From Actinoplanes sp. SE50/110 (GTDB lineage Bacteria > Actinomycetota > Actinomycetes > Mycobacteriales > Micromonosporaceae), in NCBI RefSeq assembly GCF_900119315.1, contig NZ_LT827010.1, forward strand, positions 4,745,001 through 4,809,000: a DNA stretch of 64,000 nt, given 5' to 3'. The first letter of the stretch is position 1. Every line of letters starts with the position of its first letter. Below the pieces are notes generated by a model. The model worked only from the letters and a program-made list of their open reading frames with translations. It did no database searches and was not told the DNA's origin. Both the position numbers and the translations under genes were made by a program. Positions 16,596 through 23,899 of this stretch are shown here, one piece after another.

Positions 16596-17102
16596 ATGAG
16601 CGAACACCACCCCGGCCAGCGACCCGACGACCGGCCCACCGGCCACCGACCCGACGACCGGCCCACCGAGCCCGGCCCCACCGGACACCAGCCCGGCGAC
16701 AGCCGCGGGGCCACCGGCGAGCGACCCAGCGACCTCTGGCGCCGCCAGGTGAGCACCCAGACCGCCCAGATCACCGCCGGCCAACTCACCCCCGACAAGG
16801 CGTACGCGGCCGAGCTGTGGCCCCCCGACTTCATCGCCGCCGTCGACCTCGCCCTCACCGCCTACGAGGACGACGTCCGCGAGTTCTCCCCCACCAGCAG
16901 CGACCACGACATCTGGACCGCCGTCGAACGCGTCGTGCTCGCCCTCAACGAGGTCGACGACTACATCGAAACCGACGAACGCGAACAACTCGCCGCCTAC
17001 GTCCACGACGTCCTCGTCGGCGCCGGCGTCGACGTCACCGCCGTGGCCGGCCGCCGAGGCCTGCACCCCGCCGAACTCACCGACCAATGGCGCGACTGGT
17101 AA
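16596..17102 (+). CDS. Hypothetical protein with N-terminal RPDDRPT repeats
   Basis: 168 residues. Residues ~8-40 contain two near-identical copies of RPDDRPTGH and a related third stretch, encoded by a direct DNA repeat around 16620-16670. This tail is polar and probably disordered. The rest (~50-168) is an acidic helical domain (DLWRRQVSTQTAQITAGQLTP, DIWTAVERVVLALNEVDDYIE) without a recognised family. The leaderless -10 box supports the start. Neighbours are unrelated. Confidence 0.7.
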   Translation: MSEHHPGQRPDDRPTGHRPDDRPTEPGPTGHQPGDSRGATGERPSDLWRRQVSTQTAQITAGQLTPDKAYAAELWPPDFIAAVDLALTAYEDDVREFSPTSSDHDIWTAVERVVLALNEVDDYIETDEREQLAAYVHDVLVGAGVDVTAVAGRRGLHPAELTDQWRDW

Positions 17103-17289
17103 CCCCCGACACCCTCAGACAGGCAGACCGTCCACCGAAGCCCGCAGCCGCGGCCCCGGCACCACCGGTCAGTCGAGAGCACGCCCGCAGCGCTGACAAA
17201 TCGGATCCCAAGATAAATCCGGGCGCCATGCCGTCCGGATGCGCCGGAACGAGGGCGAAGGTGGCCGCCGGGCGATCCGGCCAACGGCA

Positions 17290-17826
17290 TCAAAGAGCCT
17301 TGCGCATCCGCACCAAAGGGACGGCCACCCCACCCGAAGCATCGCTGAGACGCTCGACCGGAACGAAACCCGCGGCCCGGTACAACGGCTCCCCGGACAG
17401 CGTCGCTATCAACTCACACGCACGGAAACCCTCCGCCGCCGCAGCCGCCTCACTCAACGACAGGATCAACCGAGCGATGCCGCGACGGACGAAATCCGGA
17501 TGCGTGTACATGGCGCGGACCCTCGCCGGATCCGTCACGGGATCCAGCAACGCCGCATCCCGCCCCGCGCGATGATCACCCCCGTACAGCGTGGCGCGCC
17601 GGCTCCAGCCACCACACCCGGCCACCCGCCCATCGGCCTCGACCACGAAATACGTCCCATCGTCGATCAACGCCGTGTCCAACCCCATGATCGCCCGACT
17701 GGACGCGATCTGCCCCTCGTCGAGAAAACCCCTCTGCAACTCCCCGATCGCCGCCTCGACCAGCGACTCCAGCACCGGCAGATCCGCCCGCACCGCCAAC
17801 CGGTGACTTAACACCCCGCCTACCAC
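17290..17826 (-). CDS. GNAT family N-acetyltransferase
   Basis: 178 residues with the GNAT core: TYFVVEADGRVAGCGGW, MYTHPDFVRRGIARLILSLSE (acetyl-CoA-binding R/Q-x-x-G-x-A/G equivalent RRGIA) and the C-terminal EPLYRAAGFVPVER. It would transfer an acetyl group from acetyl-CoA to an amine; the substrate is unknown. GTG at 17826 follows a GAGGGGGC ribosome binding site. It stands alone, with 187 bp of unassigned sequence before the convergent gene that ends at 17102. Confidence 0.88.
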   Translation of the reverse strand: MVGGVLSHRLAVRADLPVLESLVEAAIGELQRGFLDEGQIASSRAIMGLDTALIDDGTYFVVEADGRVAGCGGWSRRATLYGGDHRAGRDAALLDPVTDPARVRAMYTHPDFVRRGIARLILSLSEAAAAAEGFRACELIATLSGEPLYRAAGFVPVERLSDASGGVAVPLVRMRKAL

Positions 17827-17855
17827 GCCCCCTCACCCACCAGACCGCAACGCCC

Positions 17856-18224
17856 TCAGGGACCCCAGTCCAGCTGCGCCCGCGGCACCCCGAGCGACCG
17901 CCCGTAAGCCACCGCCTCGGCCCGCCCCACCCCATCACCCACCGCATACCGGAACACCCGGCCGGCGAACACCACCACATGCTCGCCACCGGACCGGAAA
18001 TCCGCATACCACCCACCGTCGGGAGCCAGTGCCGCACTCAACGCCGCCGCCAACTCCGCCGACCGCTCCTCCGGCGCCACCACATCCAGCAGCGTCCACA
18101 CCGCCGGCTGCCCCGGCCCGGGAGCCGCCACCGCCACCCGCGCCACCCGCGCCAGCTCCAGCCCGGGCACGACCAACGCGGCACCCGGACGCAGACTCTC
18201 GGCGACGATCCGCCCCTTCACCAT
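17856..18224 (-). CDS. Conserved hypothetical actinobacterial protein
   Basis: 122 residues. Opens with MVKGRIVAESLRPGA, contains WTLLDVVAPEE and the pattern GGWYADFRSGGEHVVVFAGRVFRYAVGDG, and ends AQLDWGP. I recognise this as a recurrent small actinobacterial protein without assigned function. ATG at 18224 is preferred; a GTG at 18254 would add ten residues. It lies 74 bp downstream of the acyltransferase in the same direction and 29 bp upstream of the GNAT start, so the three may share a transcript. Confidence 0.72.
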   Translation of the reverse strand: MVKGRIVAESLRPGAALVVPGLELARVARVAVAAPGPGQPAVWTLLDVVAPEERSAELAAALSAALAPDGGWYADFRSGGEHVVVFAGRVFRYAVGDGVGRAEAVAYGRSLGVPRAQLDWGP

Positions 18225-18298
18225 GCCGCCGATCCTGCCACCGGGCCACGACACCGACCGCAGCGGCAGGCGAGCCGACCACGAACACCCGCCCCCGA

Positions 18299-19063
18299 TC
18301 AGAGCGGGCGCCGCACCCGCGACAGGTCGACCGGGCGAGAGGCATCGACGTACCGCGGCAACTGCATCTCATCAGCCCGCAGCGGCGCCAGAGCCGCGTC
18401 GATCCCCTCCATGATCAACCGCGTCGCGCGCATCGCCTGCGCACCCGCCGAACCCGACAGGCCCGACACATCCACCTGAGCGCCGAACCCGACCCGCACC
18501 ACCGGCCGCGTGAACAGAGCCCGCAACAACGCCCGCCCGATCCGCGTCGGCGCCTCATACGGCAACACCCGATGCGCACCCCACTGCGCCACCGGCACCA
18601 CCGGCGCATCCGTCGCCGCCGCCATCCGCGCCACCCCGGTCTTACCCCGCTCCGGCCACATCCACGGATCCAGCCCGATCCGCCCCTCCGGATACAGCAG
18701 CACGGTCGCACCGTCCTTCAGCGCCTGCGCCGCCGCCGGCAACGCCTCCGCCACCCGCGCCGTACCCCGATCCACCCGGATGTGCCCACACGCCCGCATC
18801 GCCGCACCCACCACCGGCGCGTCGAACAACCCACCGGTGATCATGATCCGCGGCGCCAACCCCACCCGGTGACACGCCGCCACCAACACCAGCGGGTCGA
18901 ACGGACTCACATGATTCGCCGCGAGGATCACCGGCCCCGACCGCAACTCCGCCGGCACCGAACCCGACACCCGCAACCGGCACACCGGCGCGATCACCAC
19001 GCGGGACAGCGCGAGCAGAAACCGCCACAACAGCGGCGCTCGCCAGGTAGTAGACGTCTCCAT
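18299..19063 (-). CDS. PlsC-like 1-acylglycerol-3-phosphate O-acyltransferase
   Basis: 254 residues. The acyltransferase NHxxxxD motif is NHVSPFD at 50-56, the glycerolipid-binding block is LLYPEGRI near 145, and GAHRVLPYE forms a later conserved block. A hydrophobic N-terminal segment (LLWRFLLALSRVVIAPV) would tether it to the membrane. It should acylate lysophosphatidate or a similar acceptor in phospholipid synthesis. ATG at 19063 is chosen from the family's start; a longer frame to 19099 contains an unlikely Cys/His-rich leader. Divergent from the riboswitch-controlled Gdx gene. Confidence 0.9.
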   Translation of the reverse strand: METSTTWRAPLLWRFLLALSRVVIAPVCRLRVSGSVPAELRSGPVILAANHVSPFDPLVLVAACHRVGLAPRIMITGGLFDAPVVGAAMRACGHIRVDRGTARVAEALPAAAQALKDGATVLLYPEGRIGLDPWMWPERGKTGVARMAAATDAPVVPVAQWGAHRVLPYEAPTRIGRALLRALFTRPVVRVGFGAQVDVSGLSGSAGAQAMRATRLIMEGIDAALAPLRADEMQLPRYVDASRPVDLSRVRRPL

Positions 19064-19113
19064 AGGCGGGCCATGATGACACGCCCCGCACACCCGCATC
19101 CATCGGCCGCTCC

Positions 19114-19149
19114 GCCACCGGTGCCACCGGTGCCACCGGTGCTACCGTT
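19114..19149. repeat. Short tandem repeat, 9-bp unit
   Basis: Three exact copies of GCCACCGGT and a degenerate fourth lie between the acyltransferase and the guanidine riboswitch. Each copy contains the palindrome ACCGGT, so it could be a protein-binding array or simple slippage product. Confidence 0.8.
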
Positions 19150-19176
19150 TGTCACGGCGCCACGACCGTGGCCGCC

Positions 19177-19217
19177 CCGGACGAGATGCGTGTCGTACCC
19201 GGCCCGACAAGACGACC
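19177..19217 (+). promoter_or_regulatory. Guanidine-III (ykkC-III) riboswitch
   Basis: The sequence has the conserved blocks of the guanidine-III aptamer in order and spacing: CCGGACGAG, a GTACCCGG strand that can pair with the first block to form the pseudoknot, and GACAAGACG. These match the known Thermobifida aptamer closely (from memory). It lies 23 nt before the start of an SMR exporter of the Gdx type, the standard target. The ribosome binding site GAGGTGAG just downstream suggests translational control, with guanidinium freeing the site. Confidence 0.9.
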
Positions 19218-19240
19218 GCCTTCACCGAGGTGAGTCCGTC

Positions 19241-19555
19241 ATGGCCTGGACCGTTCTCGTCGTCTCCGGTCTGCTCGAAACCGTCTGGGCGATCGCCCTG
19301 GACCGCAGCGCCGGCTTCAGCAGACTCCTCCCCACCGGCGTTTTCGGCGTGGCCGTCATCCTCAGCATGCTGGGGCTCGGCTACGCGCTGCGCACCATCC
19401 CGGTCGGCACCGGATACGCCGTATGGGTCGGGATCGGCGCGGTGGGAACCGCGGTCGTCGGCATGGTCGCGCTCGGCGAGAACACCTCGCCGGCCCGGAT
19501 CATCTGCCTGTTCCTGGTGGTGGCCGGCGTTGTCGGCCTGAAATACGCCCACTAG
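19241..19555 (+). CDS. gdx: Guanidinium exporter, SMR family
   Basis: 104 residues with four transmembrane helices, the small multidrug resistance fold. The SugE/Gdx subtype is shown by AWTVLVVSGLLETVWAIALD with the essential Glu at position 13, and by TGYAVWVGIGAVG in helix 3. Gdx proteins exchange guanidinium for protons as dual-topology dimers in the inner membrane. The guanidine-III riboswitch directly upstream confirms the subtype. The stop overlaps the convergent hypothetical gene by 4 bp. Confidence 0.95.
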   Translation: MAWTVLVVSGLLETVWAIALDRSAGFSRLLPTGVFGVAVILSMLGLGYALRTIPVGTGYAVWVGIGAVGTAVVGMVALGENTSPARIICLFLVVAGVVGLKYAH

Positions 19556-19857
19556 CGGCGCATCACCGTGCCGTGCCTGATCGCGACCGACTCGGCCGCG
19601 ATCAGGCACGGCATGTCCTCGACGTCGAACGCCACGACCACCGCCGGCTCATCCTCGCGGACCGAGGCGAGTTCCCGCGGCGTCGGCTCGCGAAAGATCG
19701 GGTCGCAGAACTGGAACGGACATGCCAGATGGGTGACGTCGCAGAAGATGACTTCCCGGTTCCAGTGGTACGTCAGATCGACATCCCCGATCAATGTCAA
19801 CCGCCATCCGTCGTACCTGTGAATCTCCCAATCCCAGCCCGCCGGCAGCTCAAGCAT
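19552..19857 (-). CDS. Small conserved hypothetical protein
   Basis: 101 residues, soluble. It contains WEIHRYDGWRLTLIGDVDLTYHW, the Cys-containing CDVTHLACPFQFCDPIF and ends with AIRHGTVMRR. Seen as a recurrent small protein in actinobacteria; no function known to me. ATG at 19857 is used; the adjacent GTG at 19860 is equivalent. Its 3' end overlaps the gdx stop by 4 bp, convergently. It is divergent from the VOC gene, and the promoter module at 19880-19971 lies between them. Confidence 0.65.
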   Translation of the reverse strand: MLELPAGWDWEIHRYDGWRLTLIGDVDLTYHWNREVIFCDVTHLACPFQFCDPIFREPTPRELASVREDEPAVVVAFDVEDMPCLIAAESVAIRHGTVMRR

Positions 19858-19879
19858 CACGGCTCTTGAATTTACCGGG

Positions 19880-19971
19880 GTCGGCGAAGCCGTCCTTTTC
19901 GAGTTTTGGTGCGGCTTGCCGCACTGCCTCTAAGGCGTCCTAGGATTCTAGGATTGGAAACCGGCTAGGGT
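19880..19971 (+). promoter_or_regulatory. Promoter module, copy A (three inverted repeats plus -10 box)
   Basis: Four blocks recur here and at 45807-45900 with nearly identical spacing: GTCGGCGAAGCCGTC (19880-19894), GCGGC-TT-GCCGCAC (19911-19924), CCTAG-GATT-CTAGG (19939-19952) and TAGGGT (19966-19971). The first three are inverted repeats. The third overlaps the place of a -35 box, so it is a likely operator. TAGGGT lies 6 nt before the GTG of the VOC gene, giving a leaderless start. Confidence 0.7.
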
Positions 19972-19977
19972 GTCAGG

Positions 19978-20382
19978 GTGACTCACGGACCGGCCCGATT
20001 CGGCGGGCGCTCCACCGTCGTCCTGGCGATCGTGTTGGACTGCGGCGACCTGGAGAAATCCACCGCCTTCTGGTCCGGCGTCCTCGGCTACACCCCCGGC
20101 CCGGACGGCGACGGCCCCTATCGCCGCCTGCTCCCGCCCGACGGCAACGGCGTCGAACTGCTCCTGCAGCGCGTCCCCGAGCGCAAAGCCACCAAGAATC
20201 GTCTGCACCTCGACCTACGCGTCCCCGACCTGCAGGCCGAGAGGGAACGCGTCACCGCCCTCGGCGCCCGCCTGCTCACCGAGCAGCCGATCGCCGAGGA
20301 GGGCTGGGTCTGGCACATTCTGGCCGACCCGGACGGCAACGAGTTCTGCATTCTCCAGCCGCCCGCCGACCGCCTCATCTGA
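19978..20382 (+). CDS. VOC superfamily protein under the duplicated promoter module
   Basis: 134 residues with the glyoxalase-like fold: VLAIVLDCGDLEKSTAFWSGVLGY, KNRLHLDLRVPDLQAER and WHILADPDGNEFCILQPP. The family includes antibiotic-sequestering and fosfomycin-type resistance proteins as well as many enzymes of unknown substrate. GTG at 19978 is supported by the leaderless -10 box. The promoter module is shared with the erythromycin-esterase-family gene at 45955, so both may belong to one regulon. Gene remnants follow on the other strand. Confidence 0.88.
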   Translation: MTHGPARFGGRSTVVLAIVLDCGDLEKSTAFWSGVLGYTPGPDGDGPYRRLLPPDGNGVELLLQRVPERKATKNRLHLDLRVPDLQAERERVTALGARLLTEQPIAEEGWVWHILADPDGNEFCILQPPADRLI

Positions 20383-20389
20383 CCGGTGA

Positions 20390-20560
20390 GCGGTTTCTCC
20401 AGGACCGATTGACGGTACGGCGATGAGCTGTATCCGGCAGCCCGGTACAGAACGATCGCCTCCCGCAGCGCGGAATGCGTGCCGAGTCGCATCACCACGA
20501 TGCCGTACGCCGCGGCATCGGCCTCCACCCGGACCGGCAGTGGCCGGCCGAGCGCACCCG
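20390..20560 (-). pseudogene. GNAT acetyltransferase remnant (C-terminal part)
   Basis: One minus-strand frame reads VEADAAAYGIVVMRLGTHSA then LREAIVLYRAAGYSSSPY and ends near LEKPL. That is the last third of a GNAT protein, including the acetyl-CoA-side helix and terminal strand. No N-terminal GNAT half or start codon is present, and the frame then runs on antisense into the VOC gene. Boundaries are approximate. Confidence 0.65.
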
Positions 20561-20800
20561 CGGAGCGACCCGGCCGTTGGGGCTGGTGAGCACGTGCTGA
20601 CGGATTGCGGCGGCGCGGCCGCTGGTGGTCGGGACGCCGAGCGCGTGAATCAGCGGTGACAGGACGCGGGACTGGAGCGGTTGACCGGCCCAGCGGCCGG
20701 GGAACGGCCAGCGCGAGTCGCGGTTGGTCGCAGTGCGCAGGTTTGTGCGCTGTCCCAGGTACTCAAGCAGCAGGGCAGCGACCGGTTCGGGCACCGGAAT
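20560..20800 (-). pseudogene. Tyrosine-recombinase-like integrase remnant
   Basis: A minus-strand frame reads LLLEYLGQRTNLRTATNRDS then RWPFPGRWAGQPLQS and ends near TTSGRAAAIRQHVLTSP. I recognise this as part of the C-terminal region of an actinobacterial integrase-like (XerC/D-type) protein; the final catalytic segment is missing. It overlaps the 3' end of the FAD monooxygenase and abuts the GNAT remnant. A decayed mobile element or deletion scar is the likely origin. Boundaries are approximate. Confidence 0.55.
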
Positions 20801-21899
20801 CCTGGTTGACCCGGTCGAACTGCGCGACGGCTTCCGCCGGGTCCGCGCTGACGAGGCGTTCGAGGCCGGCCGTCGTGATCCGCGCCCACATCCCGGCCCG
20901 CGCCCACATCCGTTCCTCGAAAGTTCGGACCACCCCGTCGAGATCCTCCGGACCGGCGGCGACCGCCTCGGCGAGCTCGGCGCCCTCCAGCATGGCCAGG
21001 TTGGCACCGGCGCCCAGCGGGGGCATCAGGTGCGCGGCGTCGCCCAGCAGGGTCACCCCGGGACCATGGGCCCAGGTATGGCCCACCGGTAGAACGTGGA
21101 TCGGACGGTGAACGAACGCGGTCCCCCGGCGGACCAGATCGAGGACCGGGGCCGCCCAGCCGTCGAACCGGGCGAGCAGTGTCGCGCGCACCGCCGCGGC
21201 GTCGGTCAAATCCAGGCCGGCGTGCCAGTCCAGCGGTGCCCGGAAGCGGGCGGACACCTTGACGTGGCCGCCACTGTTGCGCTGGGCGACGATGCTGCGG
21301 TTCACGCCGTACGCCCCGACGGAACCGTCACCGATCAGCCCGGCGAGTTCGGGGTGGCGGGTGTCGACGTCGTCCAGGGCGGTCTCGACCACGGTGACAC
21401 CGGTGTAGTGGGGCGTCACCGGCGAGACGGCCGGGCGCACCCGGGACCAGGCGCCGTCCGCGCCGACCACCAGGTCGAAGGATTCCCGCCGCCCGTCGGC
21501 GAAGTGCACCGCCCCCGGAACGACCCCGGACACCGCGTGTCCCCACCGCACGTCGAGGGGCCCGATCAGCAGGTCGCGCAGCTGGCCCCGGTCGATCTCC
21601 GGGTTGGCCCGCTCGTCCGGGCGGGGCCGCCAGTCCCGCAGGACCGTGCCGTCCGCGGCGAGGATCCGCATGGCCTGGCCCTCGGGCCGGGACAGCTTCT
21701 CGAACTCCGGCAACAGGCCGGCCTTCTCCAGCGCCACCTGGCCCATGCCCTCGTGCAGGTCCAGGGTGCCGCCGGGTGGCCGGGCATCCGGTCCGGAATC
21801 ACGCTCCAGGACGGTGACGCAGTGGCCATGGTGATGCATGACCCGCGCGAAGCTCAGCCCCCCGGGACCGGCCCCCACCACAGCGATACGAGGTCTCAT
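20763..21899 (-). CDS. FAD-dependent monooxygenase (PHBH fold, TetX-like)
   Basis: 378 residues. N-terminal FAD-binding RIAVVGAGPGGLSFARVMHH is followed by the ERD acidic residue, the VVGADGAWSRVR block and the second FAD motif LLGDAAHLMPPLGAGANLAM. Such enzymes hydroxylate aromatic or tetracycline-like compounds using NAD(P)H and oxygen. The last ~15 residues (DSGARTGRCPAA) look non-native and may come from fusion to the integrase remnant. ATG at 21899 overlaps a perfect 25-bp palindrome, so expression is probably repressor-controlled, yet no TetR or MarR gene is adjacent. Confidence 0.9.
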   Translation of the reverse strand: MRPRIAVVGAGPGGLSFARVMHHHGHCVTVLERDSGPDARPPGGTLDLHEGMGQVALEKAGLLPEFEKLSRPEGQAMRILAADGTVLRDWRPRPDERANPEIDRGQLRDLLIGPLDVRWGHAVSGVVPGAVHFADGRRESFDLVVGADGAWSRVRPAVSPVTPHYTGVTVVETALDDVDTRHPELAGLIGDGSVGAYGVNRSIVAQRNSGGHVKVSARFRAPLDWHAGLDLTDAAAVRATLLARFDGWAAPVLDLVRRGTAFVHRPIHVLPVGHTWAHGPGVTLLGDAAHLMPPLGAGANLAMLEGAELAEAVAAGPEDLDGVVRTFEERMWARAGMWARITTAGLERLVSADPAEAVAQFDRVNQDSGARTGRCPAA

Positions 21900-21921
21900 G
21901 CCGATACACTGTATCGGCATG
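21897..21921. promoter_or_regulatory. Perfect 25-bp palindromic operator over the monooxygenase start
   Basis: Two 12-bp arms, CATGCCGATACA and its exact complement, flank a single central base. The left arm contains the monooxygenase ATG, and a -10-like TACAGT lies inside. This is the form of a TetR-family operator. On the other strand an ATG at 21919 opens only a 19-codon frame, where a divergent regulator would be expected. Confidence 0.75.
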
Positions 21922-22086
21922 AAACGCTGTATTACCACCGGGATATACCGGTTGCCCGGTCATCCGGACGAGATCTAGCCTGACCCCGAAATCCGGACCG
22001 GAGAGTGTGGGTGCATCTGATGCCGCTGCGTAGCGATTCCTCGACGACCTTCGCCATCGCACCGAGCCCAGACAGGACACTCCGCC

Positions 22087-22827
22087 ATGGACATCCCCCG
22101 TCATCACGTCATCCGCGAGGGTGACCTTCGCATTCTCAACCCGTTCTCGCCCGCGAAGCTGGCCGTCCTCGGCCGAGCGATCAAGCTGCGGGCCGGCGAC
22201 CGCCTCGTCGACCTGTGCTGCGGCAAGGGCGAACTGCTCCGCAGCTGGCACCTGGCGCACGGCATCCGCGGCATCGGGGTGGACCTCAGCACCGCCTTCA
22301 TCGCGGAGGCGCGCGAGCACGCGGCCGGCCTTCCGGTGGAGTTCGTCCACGGCGACGCCGCCGGCTTCGTCGCGCCGGAACCGGCTGACGTGGCCGCCTG
22401 CATCGGCGCCACCTGGATCGGCCACGGCGTCGCCGGCACCATCGAGATCCTGGAGCGCAGCCTGCGTCCCGGTGGCATGCTGCTGATCGGCGAGCCGTAC
22501 TGGCGACGGGAACCGCCCGACCAGCAGACCGTCGAGGCGTGCCACGCGCAGGCCCGCGACGACTTCCGGTCGCTGCCGGAACTGGTCGCCCACCTCGGTG
22601 CCGACCTCGGCTGGGACCTCGTCGAGATGGTGCTGGCCGATCAGGACTGCTGGGACCGGTACGCGGCCGCGCATTGGCTGAACATCCGGACCTGGCTGGA
22701 CGCCAACCCGCACGATGAGCTGGCCCCGCGGATGCGCGCCGAACTCGACACCGACCCGCTGCGCCACGTGCGCCATCGGCGCGAGTATCTCGGCTGGGGC
22801 GTTTTCGCCCTGCGAAAACGCGGATGA
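22087..22827 (+). CDS. SAM-dependent class I methyltransferase
   Basis: 246 residues. The SAM-binding motif I is LVDLCCGKGELLRSW, followed by GIGVDLSTAFIAEA, the motif DAAGF, and the post-core LRPGGMLLIGEPYW. The C-terminal third forms a cap (TYR/TRP-rich, DQDCWDRYAAAHWLNIRTWLD) typical of small-molecule methyltransferases. Acceptor unknown. ATG at 22087 lacks a good ribosome binding site. It is followed by a strong hairpin that separates it from the convergent epimerase gene. Confidence 0.88.
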   Translation: MDIPRHHVIREGDLRILNPFSPAKLAVLGRAIKLRAGDRLVDLCCGKGELLRSWHLAHGIRGIGVDLSTAFIAEAREHAAGLPVEFVHGDAAGFVAPEPADVAACIGATWIGHGVAGTIEILERSLRPGGMLLIGEPYWRREPPDQQTVEACHAQARDDFRSLPELVAHLGADLGWDLVEMVLADQDCWDRYAAAHWLNIRTWLDANPHDELAPRMRAELDTDPLRHVRHRREYLGWGVFALRKRG

Positions 22828-22832
22828 CCGCC

Positions 22833-22867
22833 GGTGCGTCTCCGGCCATCCGGGCGGGAGACGCACC
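22833..22867. terminator. Bidirectional hairpin terminator
   Basis: Arms GGTGCGTCTCC (22833-22843) and GGAGACGCACC (22857-22867) form a perfect 11-bp stem with a 13-nt loop between two convergent genes. There is no U tract, as is common in high-GC actinomycetes. Confidence 0.7.
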
Positions 22868-22878
22868 ACCGCGGGCCG

Positions 22879-23841
22879 TCAGTCCGACAGCAGTTTCGCC
22901 TCGACGTCCGGATCGAGTCCGACCGCGGGCCGATCGGTCCGTAACGGCGCCGCCCCCGGCAGCCCCGACAGCCACGCCCAGGTGTCGCTGACCGTCTCCA
23001 TCACCGGTCGGCACCGCATCCCCGCCGCCAGGGCCCGGCTGACGTCCCCCTTGTGCATGAAGTCGTGGGCCTCCCCCGGCGGCATCCAGATCGGCAGGTC
23101 GGTCCACGGTTGCACCCCGGCGGCCAGGATCGGCTCCGGGTCGGTCCACCGCAGCTCGGCGTGCCCGCCGGTGACCGCGTTCGCCGCGTCCAGGAGGCTG
23201 CCCATGGTGGCGTGGCCGGCTTCGCTGACCACGTTGACCGGCCCCTCGGCGCCGATGGTGGCGAGCAGGAACAGCGCCAGGTCGCGGACGTCGATGTACT
23301 GCAGCGGCAGCGAGCGGGGGCCGGGCGCGAGGGTCGGGCCGCCACGGTGCATCCGCCGCAGCCACCACGGCAGCCGGCCGACGTCCTCGTGCGGGCCGAG
23401 GATCAGCCCGGCGCGGGCCAGCAGCACCGGCCCGCCGAACGCCTCGGTGGCGATCTCGCCGCGCAGTTTGTCCCCGGCGTATCCGGGATCGTCGACGTCC
23501 GCGAGTGCGGTCTGTTCGGTCAGCGGCTGCGGTGCCAGCCACCGGTACACGGATCGGCTGGACACATACGTCCAGTGCCCGGCACGCCCGGCGAGCAGCC
23601 GGGCGGCGGCCCGCACCGCGGACGCCTGAGCCGACCACGTGTCCACGACCGCGTCCCACGTCCCGGTGGCCAGACCGGCCAGTCCGTCGTCGGCGAGGCG
23701 GTCGCCGGTGATCAGGGTGGTGCCGGGGATCGGGTCGCGGTGCCCGCGATTGAATACCGTCACCGCATGGCCGTCGGCCACCGCGGTGGCCGCCAGGACC
23801 CGGCCGACGAATCCGCTGCCGCCGAGAATCAGTATCCGCAT
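22879..23841 (-). CDS. NAD-dependent epimerase/dehydratase family protein
   Basis: 320 residues with a Rossmann start MRILILGGSGFVGRVLA, the sugar-nucleotide-reductase-like NRGHRD loop and a YVSSRSVYRW active-site region. In the last of these Tyr is present, while the following Lys of the usual YxxxK is not obvious. This places it with the atypical extended SDRs (isoflavone-reductase-like or reductase-like). Substrate unknown. ATG at 23841 begins exactly at the Rossmann strand. It stands alone between a terminator and the UPF0303 gene. Confidence 0.85.
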   Translation of the reverse strand: MRILILGGSGFVGRVLAATAVADGHAVTVFNRGHRDPIPGTTLITGDRLADDGLAGLATGTWDAVVDTWSAQASAVRAAARLLAGRAGHWTYVSSRSVYRWLAPQPLTEQTALADVDDPGYAGDKLRGEIATEAFGGPVLLARAGLILGPHEDVGRLPWWLRRMHRGGPTLAPGPRSLPLQYIDVRDLALFLLATIGAEGPVNVVSEAGHATMGSLLDAANAVTGGHAELRWTDPEPILAAGVQPWTDLPIWMPPGEAHDFMHKGDVSRALAAGMRCRPVMETVSDTWAWLSGLPGAAPLRTDRPAVGLDPDVEAKLLSD

Positions 23842-23899
23842 GGGTCGAGCCTGCCCGAGGATCCGGCCCGGCCCCAAACGGATCTGCCGACGGCAGAGC

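Noticed and set aside
22802..22822. Second hairpin (CGTTTTCGC/GCGAAAACG) near the end of the methyltransferase gene
   Set aside because: It lies inside the coding sequence and the stronger stem at 22833-22867 already serves as terminator. It may be chance.
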